This document shows positions 1-6,726 of a stretch of 23,600 bases of DNA, piece by piece. Made by a program: the position numbers and the translations under genes. Origin of the DNA: JANRKG01 sp033763635 (GTDB taxonomy: Bacteria > Cyanobacteriota > Cyanobacteriia > GCF-001939115); NCBI GenBank assembly GCA_033763635.1, contig JANRKG010000297.1, positions 1 to 23,600 of the forward strand, in the 5' to 3' direction. Every line of letters starts with the position of its first letter. Position 1 is the first letter of the stretch. The notes beneath the pieces were generated by a model, which had not been told where the DNA came from, did not search any database, and saw only the letters and a list, made by a program, of their open reading frames with translations.

Positions 1-1110
1 CATTTTGACTCGTGCCTGGGGTGTCTTGCCTGTACCACGACCTGTCCTTCCGGGGTGCAGTACGATAAGCTCATTGCTGCCACCCGTCCCCAGATTGAGC
101 GCAACTATCCCCGCAGTTTGCCCGATCGCCTCCTTCGTCAACTCATTTTCTCCCTGTTTCCCTATCCCAATCGTCTCCGTCCCCTGCTGTTGCCCTTGAA
201 CCTGTACCAGAAGTCGGGATTGCAGAAGCTGGTGCGATCGTTGGGATGGCTAAAACAAATATCCCCCCAACTGGCGGCGATGGAGGCAATGCTGCCCCCC
301 ATTCCTCTCCAGGCGTTCCAGGATGTCATGCCCGAATTCGTCCCCGCTCAGGGCCAGAAACGCTATCGGGTCGGGATGATTTTGGGGTGCGTTCAGCGCC
401 TCTTTAACCCAGAGGTCAATCAGGCGACGGTGCGGGTTTTAGCCGCCAATGGCTGTGAAGTTGTTATCCCGTGTCTTCAGGGATGTTGCGGAGCACTCAC
501 CCATCACCAGGGTCAGGAGGCCCAGAGCCAAGCCCTTGCTCGGCAAATGATTGATCAGTTTGAGCATACGGGAGTCGATGCCATCGTGGTCAATGCATCG
601 GGTTGCGGTCATACCTTGAAGGAATATGGCTCGATTTTGCAAGATGACCCCGACTACGCCGATCGTGCCCGCCACTTTGTCAGCAAGGTGCGAGATGTCC
701 AGGAATTCCTGGCAGAAGTTGGGCTGACGGCTCCCCTGTCTCCGTTGAGCGATCGACCCCTGACCCTGGTTTACCAGGATGCCTGCCACATGATTCATGG
801 ACAGAAAATCAGTGTGCAGCCCCGCCAACTGTTGCGGCAGATTCCGGGGGTGCAATTGCGAGAGCCGATCGATGCGGCTTTGTGCTGTGGCAGTGCCGGA
901 GTTTACAATATCCTTCAACCCGAAGTAGCCGAAGAATTGGGCCGTCAAAAAGTAGAAAATCTACTCAATACAGGAGCCTCAATTATTGCCTCTGCCAATA
1001 TTGGTTGTTATGTGCAAATTACCAGGCATCTTACCCTTCAAAATCGAGAAGTCCCAGTCATCCATCCCATGCAACTTCTAGATTTCTCGATTCGAGGCAT
1101 GCAAGTCTAA
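1..1110 (+). CDS. glcF: Glycolate oxidase iron-sulfur subunit GlcF, 3' part (5' end outside window)
   Basis: The reading frame is already open at base 1, so the true start lies upstream. The first visible residues form a ferredoxin-type 4Fe-4S motif, C-x2-C-x2-C-x3-C-P (Cys codons at 13, 22, 31 and 43). Two cysteine-rich CCG-domain signatures follow: CLQGCCGAL (codons from about 475) and CCGSAGVYN (about 883-909). This order of ferredoxin motif and two CCG domains is the GlcF/LutA-like pattern, and the length fits GlcF lacking its N terminus. By family knowledge, GlcF carries electrons from the flavin subunits GlcD/GlcE during oxidation of glycolate to glyoxylate, which is the photorespiratory salvage step in cyanobacteria. 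The first 4Fe-4S motif should lie just upstream. A heterodisulfide-reductase-like or lactate-utilisation subunit is the main alternative. The stop codon overlaps the stop of a convergent small ORF. Confidence 0.88.
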   Translation, partial: HFDSCLGCLACTTTCPSGVQYDKLIAATRPQIERNYPRSLPDRLLRQLIFSLFPYPNRLRPLLLPLNLYQKSGLQKLVRSLGWLKQISPQLAAMEAMLPPIPLQAFQDVMPEFVPAQGQKRYRVGMILGCVQRLFNPEVNQATVRVLAANGCEVVIPCLQGCCGALTHHQGQEAQSQALARQMIDQFEHTGVDAIVVNASGCGHTLKEYGSILQDDPDYADRARHFVSKVRDVQEFLAEVGLTAPLSPLSDRPLTLVYQDACHMIHGQKISVQPRQLLRQIPGVQLREPIDAALCCGSAGVYNILQPEVAEELGRQKVENLLNTGASIIASANIGCYVQITRHLTLQNREVPVIHPMQLLDFSIRGMQV

Positions 1111-1307
1111 TTGATACGCTCCAGATTCCCCCCACTAGAGACTGGAGAAAACGCTGCATCCAGCGATCGGTTATTTTGTTCAGCCGCGATCAGTGTGAGG
1201 GTTTCATGGGCAATCAGCCATGCTCCAGATTCAGGTCGGGTCAGCTTCTTAATCGTTTGCAGGGCTGTAACTACTTTTTCGAAGGAGTTTTCGACTGGAG
1301 ACATCAT
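1107..1307 (-). CDS. Small hypothetical protein (66 aa), convergent with glcF
   Basis: Open frame of 66 codons starting MMSPVENSF and ending ERIN. The composition is that of a soluble, probably helical small protein (KVVTALQTIKKLTRP, then AHETLTLIAAEQ), with no membrane segment, signal peptide or metal motif. The TAG stop overlaps the glcF TAA in a tail-to-tail arrangement. A perfect TATAAT stands 39 nt upstream of the start on the minus strand (plus positions 1346-1351), which supports transcription. No clear Shine-Dalgarno (SD) sequence precedes the double ATG. I do not recognise the family and assign no function. It could be a chance frame, but the natural composition and promoter-like element argue for a real gene. 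Confidence 0.5.
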   Translation of the reverse strand: MMSPVENSFEKVVTALQTIKKLTRPESGAWLIAHETLTLIAAEQNNRSLDAAFSPVSSGGNLERIN

Positions 1308-1644
1308 TGTTTTTTATCGGTGGACAGCAAGAAAAAAGCAAACAGATTATATTTTTTTGTCAGGAAAAATATTGTGATGTGTGATCTTGAACGAGCAATA
1401 TTTTCTTTATAGCGGTGAATTATGCAATTTTTGTGGCAAGAGAATGGGAAAGCTGGGTCGAGGGGGACTTCGCTTTTGATTCGGCACAGGAATCTAACGA
1501 ACGTGGATGATTCAAAATCAATCGGGGAGGGGTATCCTCAATTGCCCTTCTCAGTTAAGATTTAAAGCTTTGAATCCTATTTCCATAACATTTAAAGACC
1601 TGATTTCTTCTGATATTGCCCTTCTACCCTAAAGTCCAGACTTC
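1308..1644. other. Intergenic region between the small minus ORF and the GT2-GtrA gene
   Basis: AT-rich spacer of 337 nt between divergently oriented genes, so it should hold promoters for both. A perfect 9-bp inverted repeat (aaaatattg at 1366-1374, caatatttt at 1396-1404) has a 21-nt loop and no following T-run, so it is not a standard terminator. A 47-codon plus-strand frame (1422-1565) starts with ATG but lacks an SD and any recognisable motif, so I do not call it a gene. No RNA gene was recognised. Confidence 0.5.
1346..1351 (-). promoter_or_regulatory. -10 element TATAAT ahead of the 66-aa minus-strand ORF
   Basis: The plus strand reads attata, which is TATAAT on the minus strand, 39 nt before the ATG at 1307. 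That would give a leader of about 30 nt. No convincing -35 hexamer is found at 16-18 nt. The surroundings are very AT-rich, so chance occurrence is possible. Confidence 0.35.
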
Positions 1645-2883
1645 ATGCAGAATACCCAAGCCAACCTTCTGATGTGCGTTCCTACTGGACCTTTGAGAAT
1701 CCCGGAACACCCTGAGGAGGTTGGGGTACGCTGTTCTTCCCTTCGCTTTTCTCTGGTAATCCCAACCTATAACGAGGGGCAGAATATTTGCCAGATTGTG
1801 CATTTATTGACCGCACTGCTGGATTCCGTATTGCCAGGAGACTATGAACTGATTGTGGTCGATGATGATAGTCCCGATCAGACCTGGAGAATCGCTCAGG
1901 AGATGCTACCCGACTATCCGGCCCTGCGAGTGATGCGACGGCAAGGGGAAAAGGGGCTTTCCACTGCGGTCATTCGAGGGTGGCAAGTTGCCCAGGGGGA
2001 GGTGCTGGGGGTCATCGATGGGGATTTGCAGCATCCCCCCGAAGTTTTGTTGAAACTGCTTGAAAAGATTGCTTGGGGATGGGATCTGGCAGTCGGAAGT
2101 CGCCATGTTGAAGGGGGGGGAGTCAGCGATTGGGGACTCATCCGACGCATCCTATCGCGGGGCGCACAGATGGTCGGGCTAATCATCCTGCCGAACGTCG
2201 TAGGACGGGTCTCCGATCCAATGAGCGGCTATTTTGTGGTGCGTCGTTCTGCGATCGCAGAGCGGAACTTAAACCCTAGCGGCTATAAAATTTTGCTGGA
2301 AGTTTTGGGACAAGGGGCAGTGGAGCGCATTGCAGAAGTCGGCTACGTGTTTCAGGAACGGCAACAAGGGGAGAGTAAAGTGACATGGAAGCAATATGTG
2401 GACTACCTTCACCATCTCCTTCGCCTAAGATTGCGAGGACGAACAACCCAATTGAAGCAACGCTTACAGGTTCCTGTCACTCGGTTTTTGCAATTTGGGT
2501 TGGTTGGTCTCAGTGGAGTGTTTGTCGATATGGCAGTTCTCTATCTCTTGAGTGACCCCAGTACCTTAGGTTGGGGCCTCACGCGCAGCAAAGTGATTGC
2601 AGCCGAAGTTGCCATTCTCAATAATTTTCTTTGGAATGATGTCTGGACCTTTAGGGATATCTCGAAGAGACAGCCCGGTTGGAGAAAACGGCTTCGACGC
2701 TTCCTAAAGTTCAACACCGTTTGCCTGATCGGCTTGATGATGAATGTTGTGCTACTAAATTTGTTTTTTAACGGTCTAGGGATGAACCGCTATTGGGCCA
2801 ATCTATTAGCGATCGCGATCGTAACCCTCTGGAATTTTTGGATTAACTTGAAGCTGAGTTGGCGAGTGACTCAGGTTAAGTAA
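1645..2883 (+). CDS. Family 2 glycosyltransferase fused to a GtrA-like membrane domain
   Basis: 412 aa. Residues about 35-265 are a GT-A/GT2 domain of the dolichyl-phosphate mannosyltransferase (DPM1) type: SLVIPTYNEGQN at the start, acidic cluster VVDDDSPD (71-78), the metal-binding DGD at 125-127, and SDPMSGYF (190-197). Residues about 280-408 are a GtrA-like domain of roughly four hydrophobic helices, starting FLQFGLVGLSGVFVD and containing the characteristic NNFLWNDVWTF (326-336). By family knowledge the GT2 half moves a sugar from a nucleotide donor to polyprenyl phosphate, and the GtrA half helps flip or hold the lipid-linked sugar at the inner membrane. Here it likely makes a lipid-linked sugar donor for a periplasmic transferase. 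The GT-C-like protein at 9118 could be its client (inference). The N-terminal 34 residues are unusual and have no SD; an in-frame downstream start is not obvious. A run of eight G (2113-2120) lies in the coding sequence. Confidence 0.88.
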   Translation: MQNTQANLLMCVPTGPLRIPEHPEEVGVRCSSLRFSLVIPTYNEGQNICQIVHLLTALLDSVLPGDYELIVVDDDSPDQTWRIAQEMLPDYPALRVMRRQGEKGLSTAVIRGWQVAQGEVLGVIDGDLQHPPEVLLKLLEKIAWGWDLAVGSRHVEGGGVSDWGLIRRILSRGAQMVGLIILPNVVGRVSDPMSGYFVVRRSAIAERNLNPSGYKILLEVLGQGAVERIAEVGYVFQERQQGESKVTWKQYVDYLHHLLRLRLRGRTTQLKQRLQVPVTRFLQFGLVGLSGVFVDMAVLYLLSDPSTLGWGLTRSKVIAAEVAILNNFLWNDVWTFRDISKRQPGWRKRLRRFLKFNTVCLIGLMMNVVLLNLFFNGLGMNRYWANLLAIAIVTLWNFWINLKLSWRVTQVK

Positions 2884-2952
2884 CGAGGGCGTATTTCATT
2901 AACTCTATGCGTTCTCTAACTTCATCTCCCTATCCCTCCCGCCTCCTTCAAT

Positions 2953-3004
2953 CCCCTTCTGGAGGGGTGCCCGAAGGTGATCTGGGTCAAGAGCACAGGG
3001 CACC
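2953..3004. repeat. Intergenic hairpin pair, REP-like
   Basis: Two adjacent inverted repeats follow the GT2 gene: CCCCT/AGGGG (2953-2957 and 2963-2967, loop tctgg) and ggtgccc/gggcacc (2966-2972 and 2998-3004, loop 25 nt). They share bases, so they are alternative folds. No T-run follows. The ccccttctggaggggtgccc core resembles short palindromic repeats common between cyanobacterial genes (recollection, not searched). It may be a repeat or a transcript-end structure for the convergent genes around it. Confidence 0.35.
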
Positions 3005-3099
3005 AATCTGACCCTTTGAAGCTGCTTTTGCGGACGCAAAACCTACCCGTGTCCTTTCCAGGAAGGGATTAAAGAAGCTCTGTGATTGGAAGGCAGTTA

Positions 3100-3513
3100 T
3101 TACTCAGGGCGCTTCATCTGACGGGCCATTTCCATAAAAGGATTCAAACTGGGACCGGGTCGTCGGCGATCGGTGTTATTAGAAAGAGGGAGTAAAAAAT
3201 TAGGAGCAAAGGTGATGGAAGGGGCCGGAGTGCTTTCTACTGGAGGAGAAGGAACCTTCGCAACTGACTTTTTCGCTTCTGCTGGTTTTGGCACACTCTC
3301 TAACTGAGGAACCGGAACTTCTGAAGTGCTTGGAAGTGGACTCGGAGTAGCAGGTTGGGGTTCAATCGTGGAAGCGGGAGTTGCCTCAACTTGGGCGAGA
3401 TCCTCTGCGTCCTCGGCTAACTCCAGATAATACCCCCGCCGTTTTTGAACTTTAGGTTTTGCTTCTCCGTTTGGAGATTGCTTTGATCCAAAAAAATTGA
3501 ACTTACCAACCAT
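3100..3513 (-). CDS. Hypothetical proline/serine-rich, probably disordered protein
   Basis: 137 aa. Residues 1-35 are basic (MVGKFNFFGSK, then KPKVQKRRGYYLEL). Residues about 40-105 are rich in Pro, Ser, Thr, Ala and Glu and look disordered. The C-terminal 30 residues (FAPNFLLPLSNNTDRRRPGPSLNPFMEMARQM) return to a compact, motif-like composition. Uneven composition like this suggests conserved short linear motifs at each end joined by a flexible linker. There is no signal peptide and no membrane helix. The start is well supported: AGGAG lies 8 nt before the ATG. It is transcribed away from the YdcF-like gene and towards the GT2 gene. I do not recognise a function. Confidence 0.68.
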   Translation of the reverse strand: MVGKFNFFGSKQSPNGEAKPKVQKRRGYYLELAEDAEDLAQVEATPASTIEPQPATPSPLPSTSEVPVPQLESVPKPAEAKKSVAKVPSPPVESTPAPSITFAPNFLLPLSNNTDRRRPGPSLNPFMEMARQMKRPE

Positions 3514-3946
3514 AACAACTGCTCCTGGGACAAACTGCGTCTAAAGAACCTGGACTCACTAAAATTATGAGATTTAGAGGGTAAATTGTGTCTTAAAAAA
3601 TATATTTCTTAACAAATGTTTAGAGTATTAATCTCAGGTGATTTCTTTTCTAAAAGGGTATCGATGTAGATTGCCTGTCTAGGGGAGATCGCTGGTGACG
3701 ACTCTGCCGGGAAAATTTTCAGTTTGTTTATAATTCTTCTCTTTATTTTGATGTTGTTCTCAGGGTGGCTACGCTCTCTTGCAAAGACCTGACCTTACCA
3801 GAAATGGCAGATTTGATTGGGGAACTGTCAGCATTTCATCGTGTGCTAGCTGGGTCTAGGGTCTCATCCGTCTCTAGAGGAATCAGGTTTTTATGCTTAA
3901 ATTATTGATAAAGAAAAACCTCTGGTGATACAAGATACTGGCTGTC
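3514..3946. other. Intergenic region between the disordered-protein gene and the YdcF-like gene
   Basis: 433-nt divergent spacer. On the minus strand a CATAAT box (plus 3564-3569) lies about 50 nt before the start of the disordered-protein gene. On the plus strand TATAAT occurs at 3729-3734, which would give the YdcF-like gene a leader of about 200 nt. No matching -35 is clear for either. A 47-codon GTG-started frame (3765-3908) reads protein-like in its first half (KDLTLPEMADLIGELSAFHR) but degrades towards the end and has no SD. It could be a gene remnant. No RNA gene was recognised. Confidence 0.45.
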
Positions 3947-4708
3947 ATGGAGTTTCTAATTGCTCTGGCGTTTCTTTGGATTCTCTGGTTGGTCAGTCCC
4001 CGCCAAGCGCGATCGTGGTTCAAGTTTGTATTATTGGGACTTGCGACGATTATTATTTTGGTTTCCCCAGTTGGAATCCGTTTTATGCTGTGGGGATTGA
4101 CGGTTCCCCTTCAACCTGATGCAGGGCAAAAAGTGGATGCGATCGTCGTCCTGGGGCGAGGGGATGATTGGCGAGATGAGCGAATTGCAGTGACCAAAGA
4201 ACTTTGGAATGCAAAACGTGCTCCCAAAATTTTTGCCAGTGGCATGTTAGATGCCCGCTTTATTGTAGAAACGTTGAGCGATTTGAAGGTGCCTGGCACT
4301 CAAGTGAGTGGTGAAGAGTGTTCAGAATCAACAGAAGAGAATGCTTTGTTTAGTGCTACGATTTTGCATCCTCAACGGGTAAAAACAGTGTTGCTTGTAA
4401 CAGACCAGGCGCACATTTTGCGATCGGCCCTCACGTTTCAAAGTTTTGGATTTCAAGTCGTACCCCATCCTGTTCCAATCGCAGATCAGGTTGCCTGGGA
4501 AAAGAAGTTAGCCACGATTGGGCGAGAGTATGTGGGGTTAGTCAATTATGCTGCAACAGGTAAACTGAAGCTCCGGACTTCGGATGCCTCTCAGAAGCTA
4601 ACGATTCTTGCTACTACAAGAATTAAGGACTGGAATTGTCAGGTTAATTGGAAACGTGAAACCGCAAAGACGCTTCAGAAATCGGATAGGGTGCCACAAA
4701 ACGAATAG
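3947..4708 (+). CDS. DUF218/YdcF-like (SanA/ElyC-type) membrane-anchored protein
   Basis: 253 aa. Two hydrophobic helices at the N terminus (about 2-16 and 25-50) are followed by a DUF218 domain. Its hallmarks are present: VDAIVVLGRG (63-72), an acidic-polar ESTEENA segment (127-133) and LLVTDQAHILRS (149-160). The fold is a Rossmann-like alpha/beta domain. Family members include E. coli YdcF, SanA and ElyC, which are tied to envelope integrity and to undecaprenyl-linked glycan metabolism; the exact reaction is generally unsettled. Its place between sugar genes fits an envelope or lipid-carrier role (inference). The C-terminal about 45 residues (after TGKLKLRT) are polar and basic and beyond the usual domain end. 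The start has only a weak SD. It appears to be monocistronic, with a possible terminator about 195 nt downstream. Confidence 0.8.
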   Translation: MEFLIALAFLWILWLVSPRQARSWFKFVLLGLATIIILVSPVGIRFMLWGLTVPLQPDAGQKVDAIVVLGRGDDWRDERIAVTKELWNAKRAPKIFASGMLDARFIVETLSDLKVPGTQVSGEECSESTEENALFSATILHPQRVKTVLLVTDQAHILRSALTFQSFGFQVVPHPVPIADQVAWEKKLATIGREYVGLVNYAATGKLKLRTSDASQKLTILATTRIKDWNCQVNWKRETAKTLQKSDRVPQNE

Positions 4709-4902
4709 CCAGAGAGCGTTTCAGCGTGTCGCCTCGAAAAAAGTACTATGGAGATTTTATAAAAACCTAAGAAATAATAAAATTACTGTAAAGAACAATT
4801 TCCTGAACAGTGTTATTACGGATGATACGGTAGCATCTTCCTTAAGACAGAAATATTCCTCCTCAGAGGATGCTTGAAACGTAAGTTGGCAGCGAAGAGA
4901 AG

Positions 4903-4966
4903 CGGATGAAACGGATAGGGACTTGATGGAAGTATGGGGTTTTGTCCGTTTTATCCGTCTTTTTTT
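4903..4966 (+). terminator. Long-stem hairpin with T7 tract, candidate intrinsic terminator
   Basis: Arms cggatgaaacgga (4903-4915) and tccgttttatccg (4945-4957) pair over all 13 positions with a single G-U wobble. The loop is 29 nt. A run of seven T (4960-4966) follows almost at once, as in Rho-independent terminators, although the loop is long. The right arm is echoed by further ttatccgtc copies up to about 4980. It could end the YdcF-like transcript, act as a leader structure for rfbC, or be an intergenic repeat. Confidence 0.4.
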
Positions 4967-5130
4967 ATCCGTCTTTTTATCTATTGCTCAAAATGGTTTC
5001 GGTATTTCTAAAAAACTCCCAAATTGCAACTTTAAAGTCACGAATTTAATTTCCAGCTTGCTCCTTACACAGAAGGTTTGGGTATTGCTAATTTTGAGAG
5101 TGAATTATGTACATCGTATTCAGCAATATG

Positions 5131-5174
5131 ATTTAGAGAAATGATTTAGAGAAATAATTTAGAGAAATGATTTG
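5131..5174. repeat. 13-bp tandem repeat, three copies plus a partial
   Basis: Units atttagagaaatg (5131-5143), atttagagaaata (5144-5156) and atttagagaaatg (5157-5169), then atttg. The array ends 65 nt before the rfbC start, so it lies in the promoter or leader. A copy-number change would alter promoter spacing or leader length. Confidence 0.85.
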
Positions 5175-5238
5175 ACGATCGAGAAATTTAGAAGAATTGC
5201 AGGGATCTTAGAGAAAATTTGCACTACCAGAGGTTGAA

Positions 5239-5784
5239 ATGCTAATCACTCCGACTGAAATTCCTGAGGTGCTCATGATTGAGCCTAAAGTATTTGGAGA
5301 CGATCGCGGATTTTTCCTGGAAAGTTTCAATCAAGGTAAATTTGCTGAAAAAACAGGGCTTGATTTGAACTTTGTACAAGACAACCATTCCCGATCGGTG
5401 CGTCATGTTTTGAGAGGATTGCACTATCAAATTCAACAACCTCAAGGTAAGTTAGTGCGGGTGGTAGTTGGGGAAATTTTGGATGTTGTTGTGGATATTC
5501 GCCGCAGTTCGCCAACCTTTGGTCAATGGGTAAGCTGTATTTTGAGCGCAGAGAACAAACGTCAGCTATGGGTGCCCGCCGGAATGGCTCATGGTTTTGT
5601 CGTTACGTCTGAAGTTGCGGAGGTTCTGTATAAGACGACTGACTACTATGCCCCTCAGTATGAGCGCAGTTTGCGATGGGATGACCCGGATTTGGCGATC
5701 GACTGGAACCTCCAGGCTCCTCCCATCCTGTCTACCAAAGATAAAGACGCAGCCTTGCTCAAAGATGCGGAGGTTTATCCCTAA
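5239..5784 (+). CDS. rfbC: dTDP-4-dehydrorhamnose 3,5-epimerase
   Basis: 181 aa, the usual length for RmlC. The cupin fold is recognisable from DRGFFLESF (22-30), NHSRSVRHVLRGLHYQ (49-64) with the catalytic-type His62, GKLVRVVVGEILDVVVDIR, and WVPAGMAHGF (111-120) followed by the Tyr131 region LYKTTDYYAP. It epimerises C3 and C5 of dTDP-4-keto-6-deoxyglucose in the cytoplasm, step three of dTDP-L-rhamnose synthesis. AGAGG lies about 5 nt before the ATG and fixes the start. Its stop overlaps the rfbD start by one base (taATG), so the two are translationally coupled. It is the first gene of the rfbCDAB run. Confidence 0.95.
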   Translation: MLITPTEIPEVLMIEPKVFGDDRGFFLESFNQGKFAEKTGLDLNFVQDNHSRSVRHVLRGLHYQIQQPQGKLVRVVVGEILDVVVDIRRSSPTFGQWVSCILSAENKRQLWVPAGMAHGFVVTSEVAEVLYKTTDYYAPQYERSLRWDDPDLAIDWNLQAPPILSTKDKDAALLKDAEVYP

Positions 5785-6677
5785 TGCGTATTTTGTTGAT
5801 TGGTAAAGATGGGCAATTAGGGCATGATCTCGTTCCCGTTTTGTCGGCTATCGGTGATTTGGTGGCGATCGGGCGGGAAACGCTGGATTTGGAAGACGGG
5901 GAAGCGATTCGTCAATCGCTCCGCCAAGTGCAACCTGACATCACGATTAATGCCGCAGCCTATACAGCGGTCGATCGCGCTGAAAGTGAAGCGGATCGGG
6001 CAGAGGCAATTAATGGAGTTGCCCCAACCGTGATGGCGGAGGTGAGCCAGGAGTTAGGCTCTGCCCTGGTTCATGTTTCCACAGATTATGTCTTTGATGG
6101 GCAGAAAAATACTCCCTACCTGGAAGAAGACCCCACCAATCCTTTAAGTGTCTATGGTCGTTCCAAACTTGCCGGGGAACAGGGGGTGCAACAAGGCTGC
6201 GATCGTCACGCCATCATCCGCACGGCCTGGGTTTATGGGGTGGGTGGCAAAGGGAACTTCGTCAAAACGATGCTGCGTTTGGGAGCCGAACGGGAAGTTT
6301 TGAAAGTTGTGGTGGATCAGGTCGGAACGCCTACCTGGACCGGAGATCTGGCTGAGGCGATCGGTCAATTTGTGTTTCACCTCTGCCCCAATGGAAGTTC
6401 CGAGGCTGCAACCGGAATTTATCACTATGCCAACAGTGGTGCCATTAGCTGGTACGACTTTGCGGTTGCCATCTTTGAAGAAGCGGCTTTGTTGGGGGTG
6501 CCATTGAAGGTGCAACAGGTTATTCCCATTTTGAGTGCGGAATACCCAACTCCTGTCACCCGTCCGGCTTACTCAGTTTTGTCGGGTAAAAAAACGTCTG
6601 TGCTTCTGGGTAAAACGGCTCCCCATTGGCGGCAGTCTCTCCGTCTGATGTTGAAGCAATGGATGAAAATGTCCTAG
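5784..6677 (+). CDS. rfbD: dTDP-4-dehydrorhamnose reductase
   Basis: 297 aa, normal for RmlD. The N terminus MRILLIGKDGQLG carries the short nucleotide-binding glycine motif typical of this enzyme. Further short-chain dehydrogenase marks are INAAAYTAVDRAE (55-67), STDYVFDG (99-106) and the catalytic Y-x3-K as YGRSK (124-128). It reduces dTDP-4-keto-L-rhamnose to dTDP-L-rhamnose with NAD(P)H, the final step of the pathway. The start codon overlaps the rfbC stop by one base. A 49-nt gap separates it from rfbA. Confidence 0.95.
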   Translation: MRILLIGKDGQLGHDLVPVLSAIGDLVAIGRETLDLEDGEAIRQSLRQVQPDITINAAAYTAVDRAESEADRAEAINGVAPTVMAEVSQELGSALVHVSTDYVFDGQKNTPYLEEDPTNPLSVYGRSKLAGEQGVQQGCDRHAIIRTAWVYGVGGKGNFVKTMLRLGAEREVLKVVVDQVGTPTWTGDLAEAIGQFVFHLCPNGSSEAATGIYHYANSGAISWYDFAVAIFEEAALLGVPLKVQQVIPILSAEYPTPVTRPAYSVLSGKKTSVLLGKTAPHWRQSLRLMLKQWMKMS

Positions 6678-6726
6678 TTCTGTTTGTGCTTGTGCTTCTG
6701 ATTTCCTCTCCCTGAAGGCAACCTAT

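Larger units (their letters stand above)
4709..5238. other. AT-rich intergenic region upstream of the rfb operon
   Basis: 530 nt without a convincing gene. It contains a small hairpin (tcctc at 4857-4861, gagga at 4866-4870), a strong 13-bp inverted repeat with a T-run (4903-4966), and a 13-bp tandem repeat (5131-5174). A plus-strand frame at 4923-5144 begins on the hairpin loop and reads as low-complexity hydrophobic sequence, so it was rejected. The rfb promoter must lie in the right half, but no clear -35/-10 pair was seen. Confidence 0.5.

Noticed and set aside
439..948. 169-codon minus-strand frame opposite glcF
   Set aside because: It lies wholly antisense to a confidently assigned conserved gene, and its translation has no recognisable domain.
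1366..1404. Terminator for glcF or the small ORF
   Set aside because: The 9-bp stem is pure AT except one pair, has no T-run in the right place, and is upstream of the small ORF rather than after it.
882..1412. 176-codon plus-strand frame across the glcF end and the small ORF
   Set aside because: Most of it is out of frame with glcF, its composition is unnatural (Ser/Arg/Cys-rich), and it has no SD.
4608..4877. 89-codon frame overlapping the 3' end of the YdcF-like gene
   Set aside because: It starts inside the other gene in another frame and runs into AT-rich repeat sequence with no domain.
4923..5144. 73-codon frame in the rfb upstream region
   Set aside because: Its start lies in the loop of a strong hairpin, it has no SD, and its hydrophobic Phe/Leu content comes from T-rich repeats.
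5131..5174. CRISPR array
   Set aside because: The 13-bp units are directly adjacent with no spacers, and no cas gene is present.
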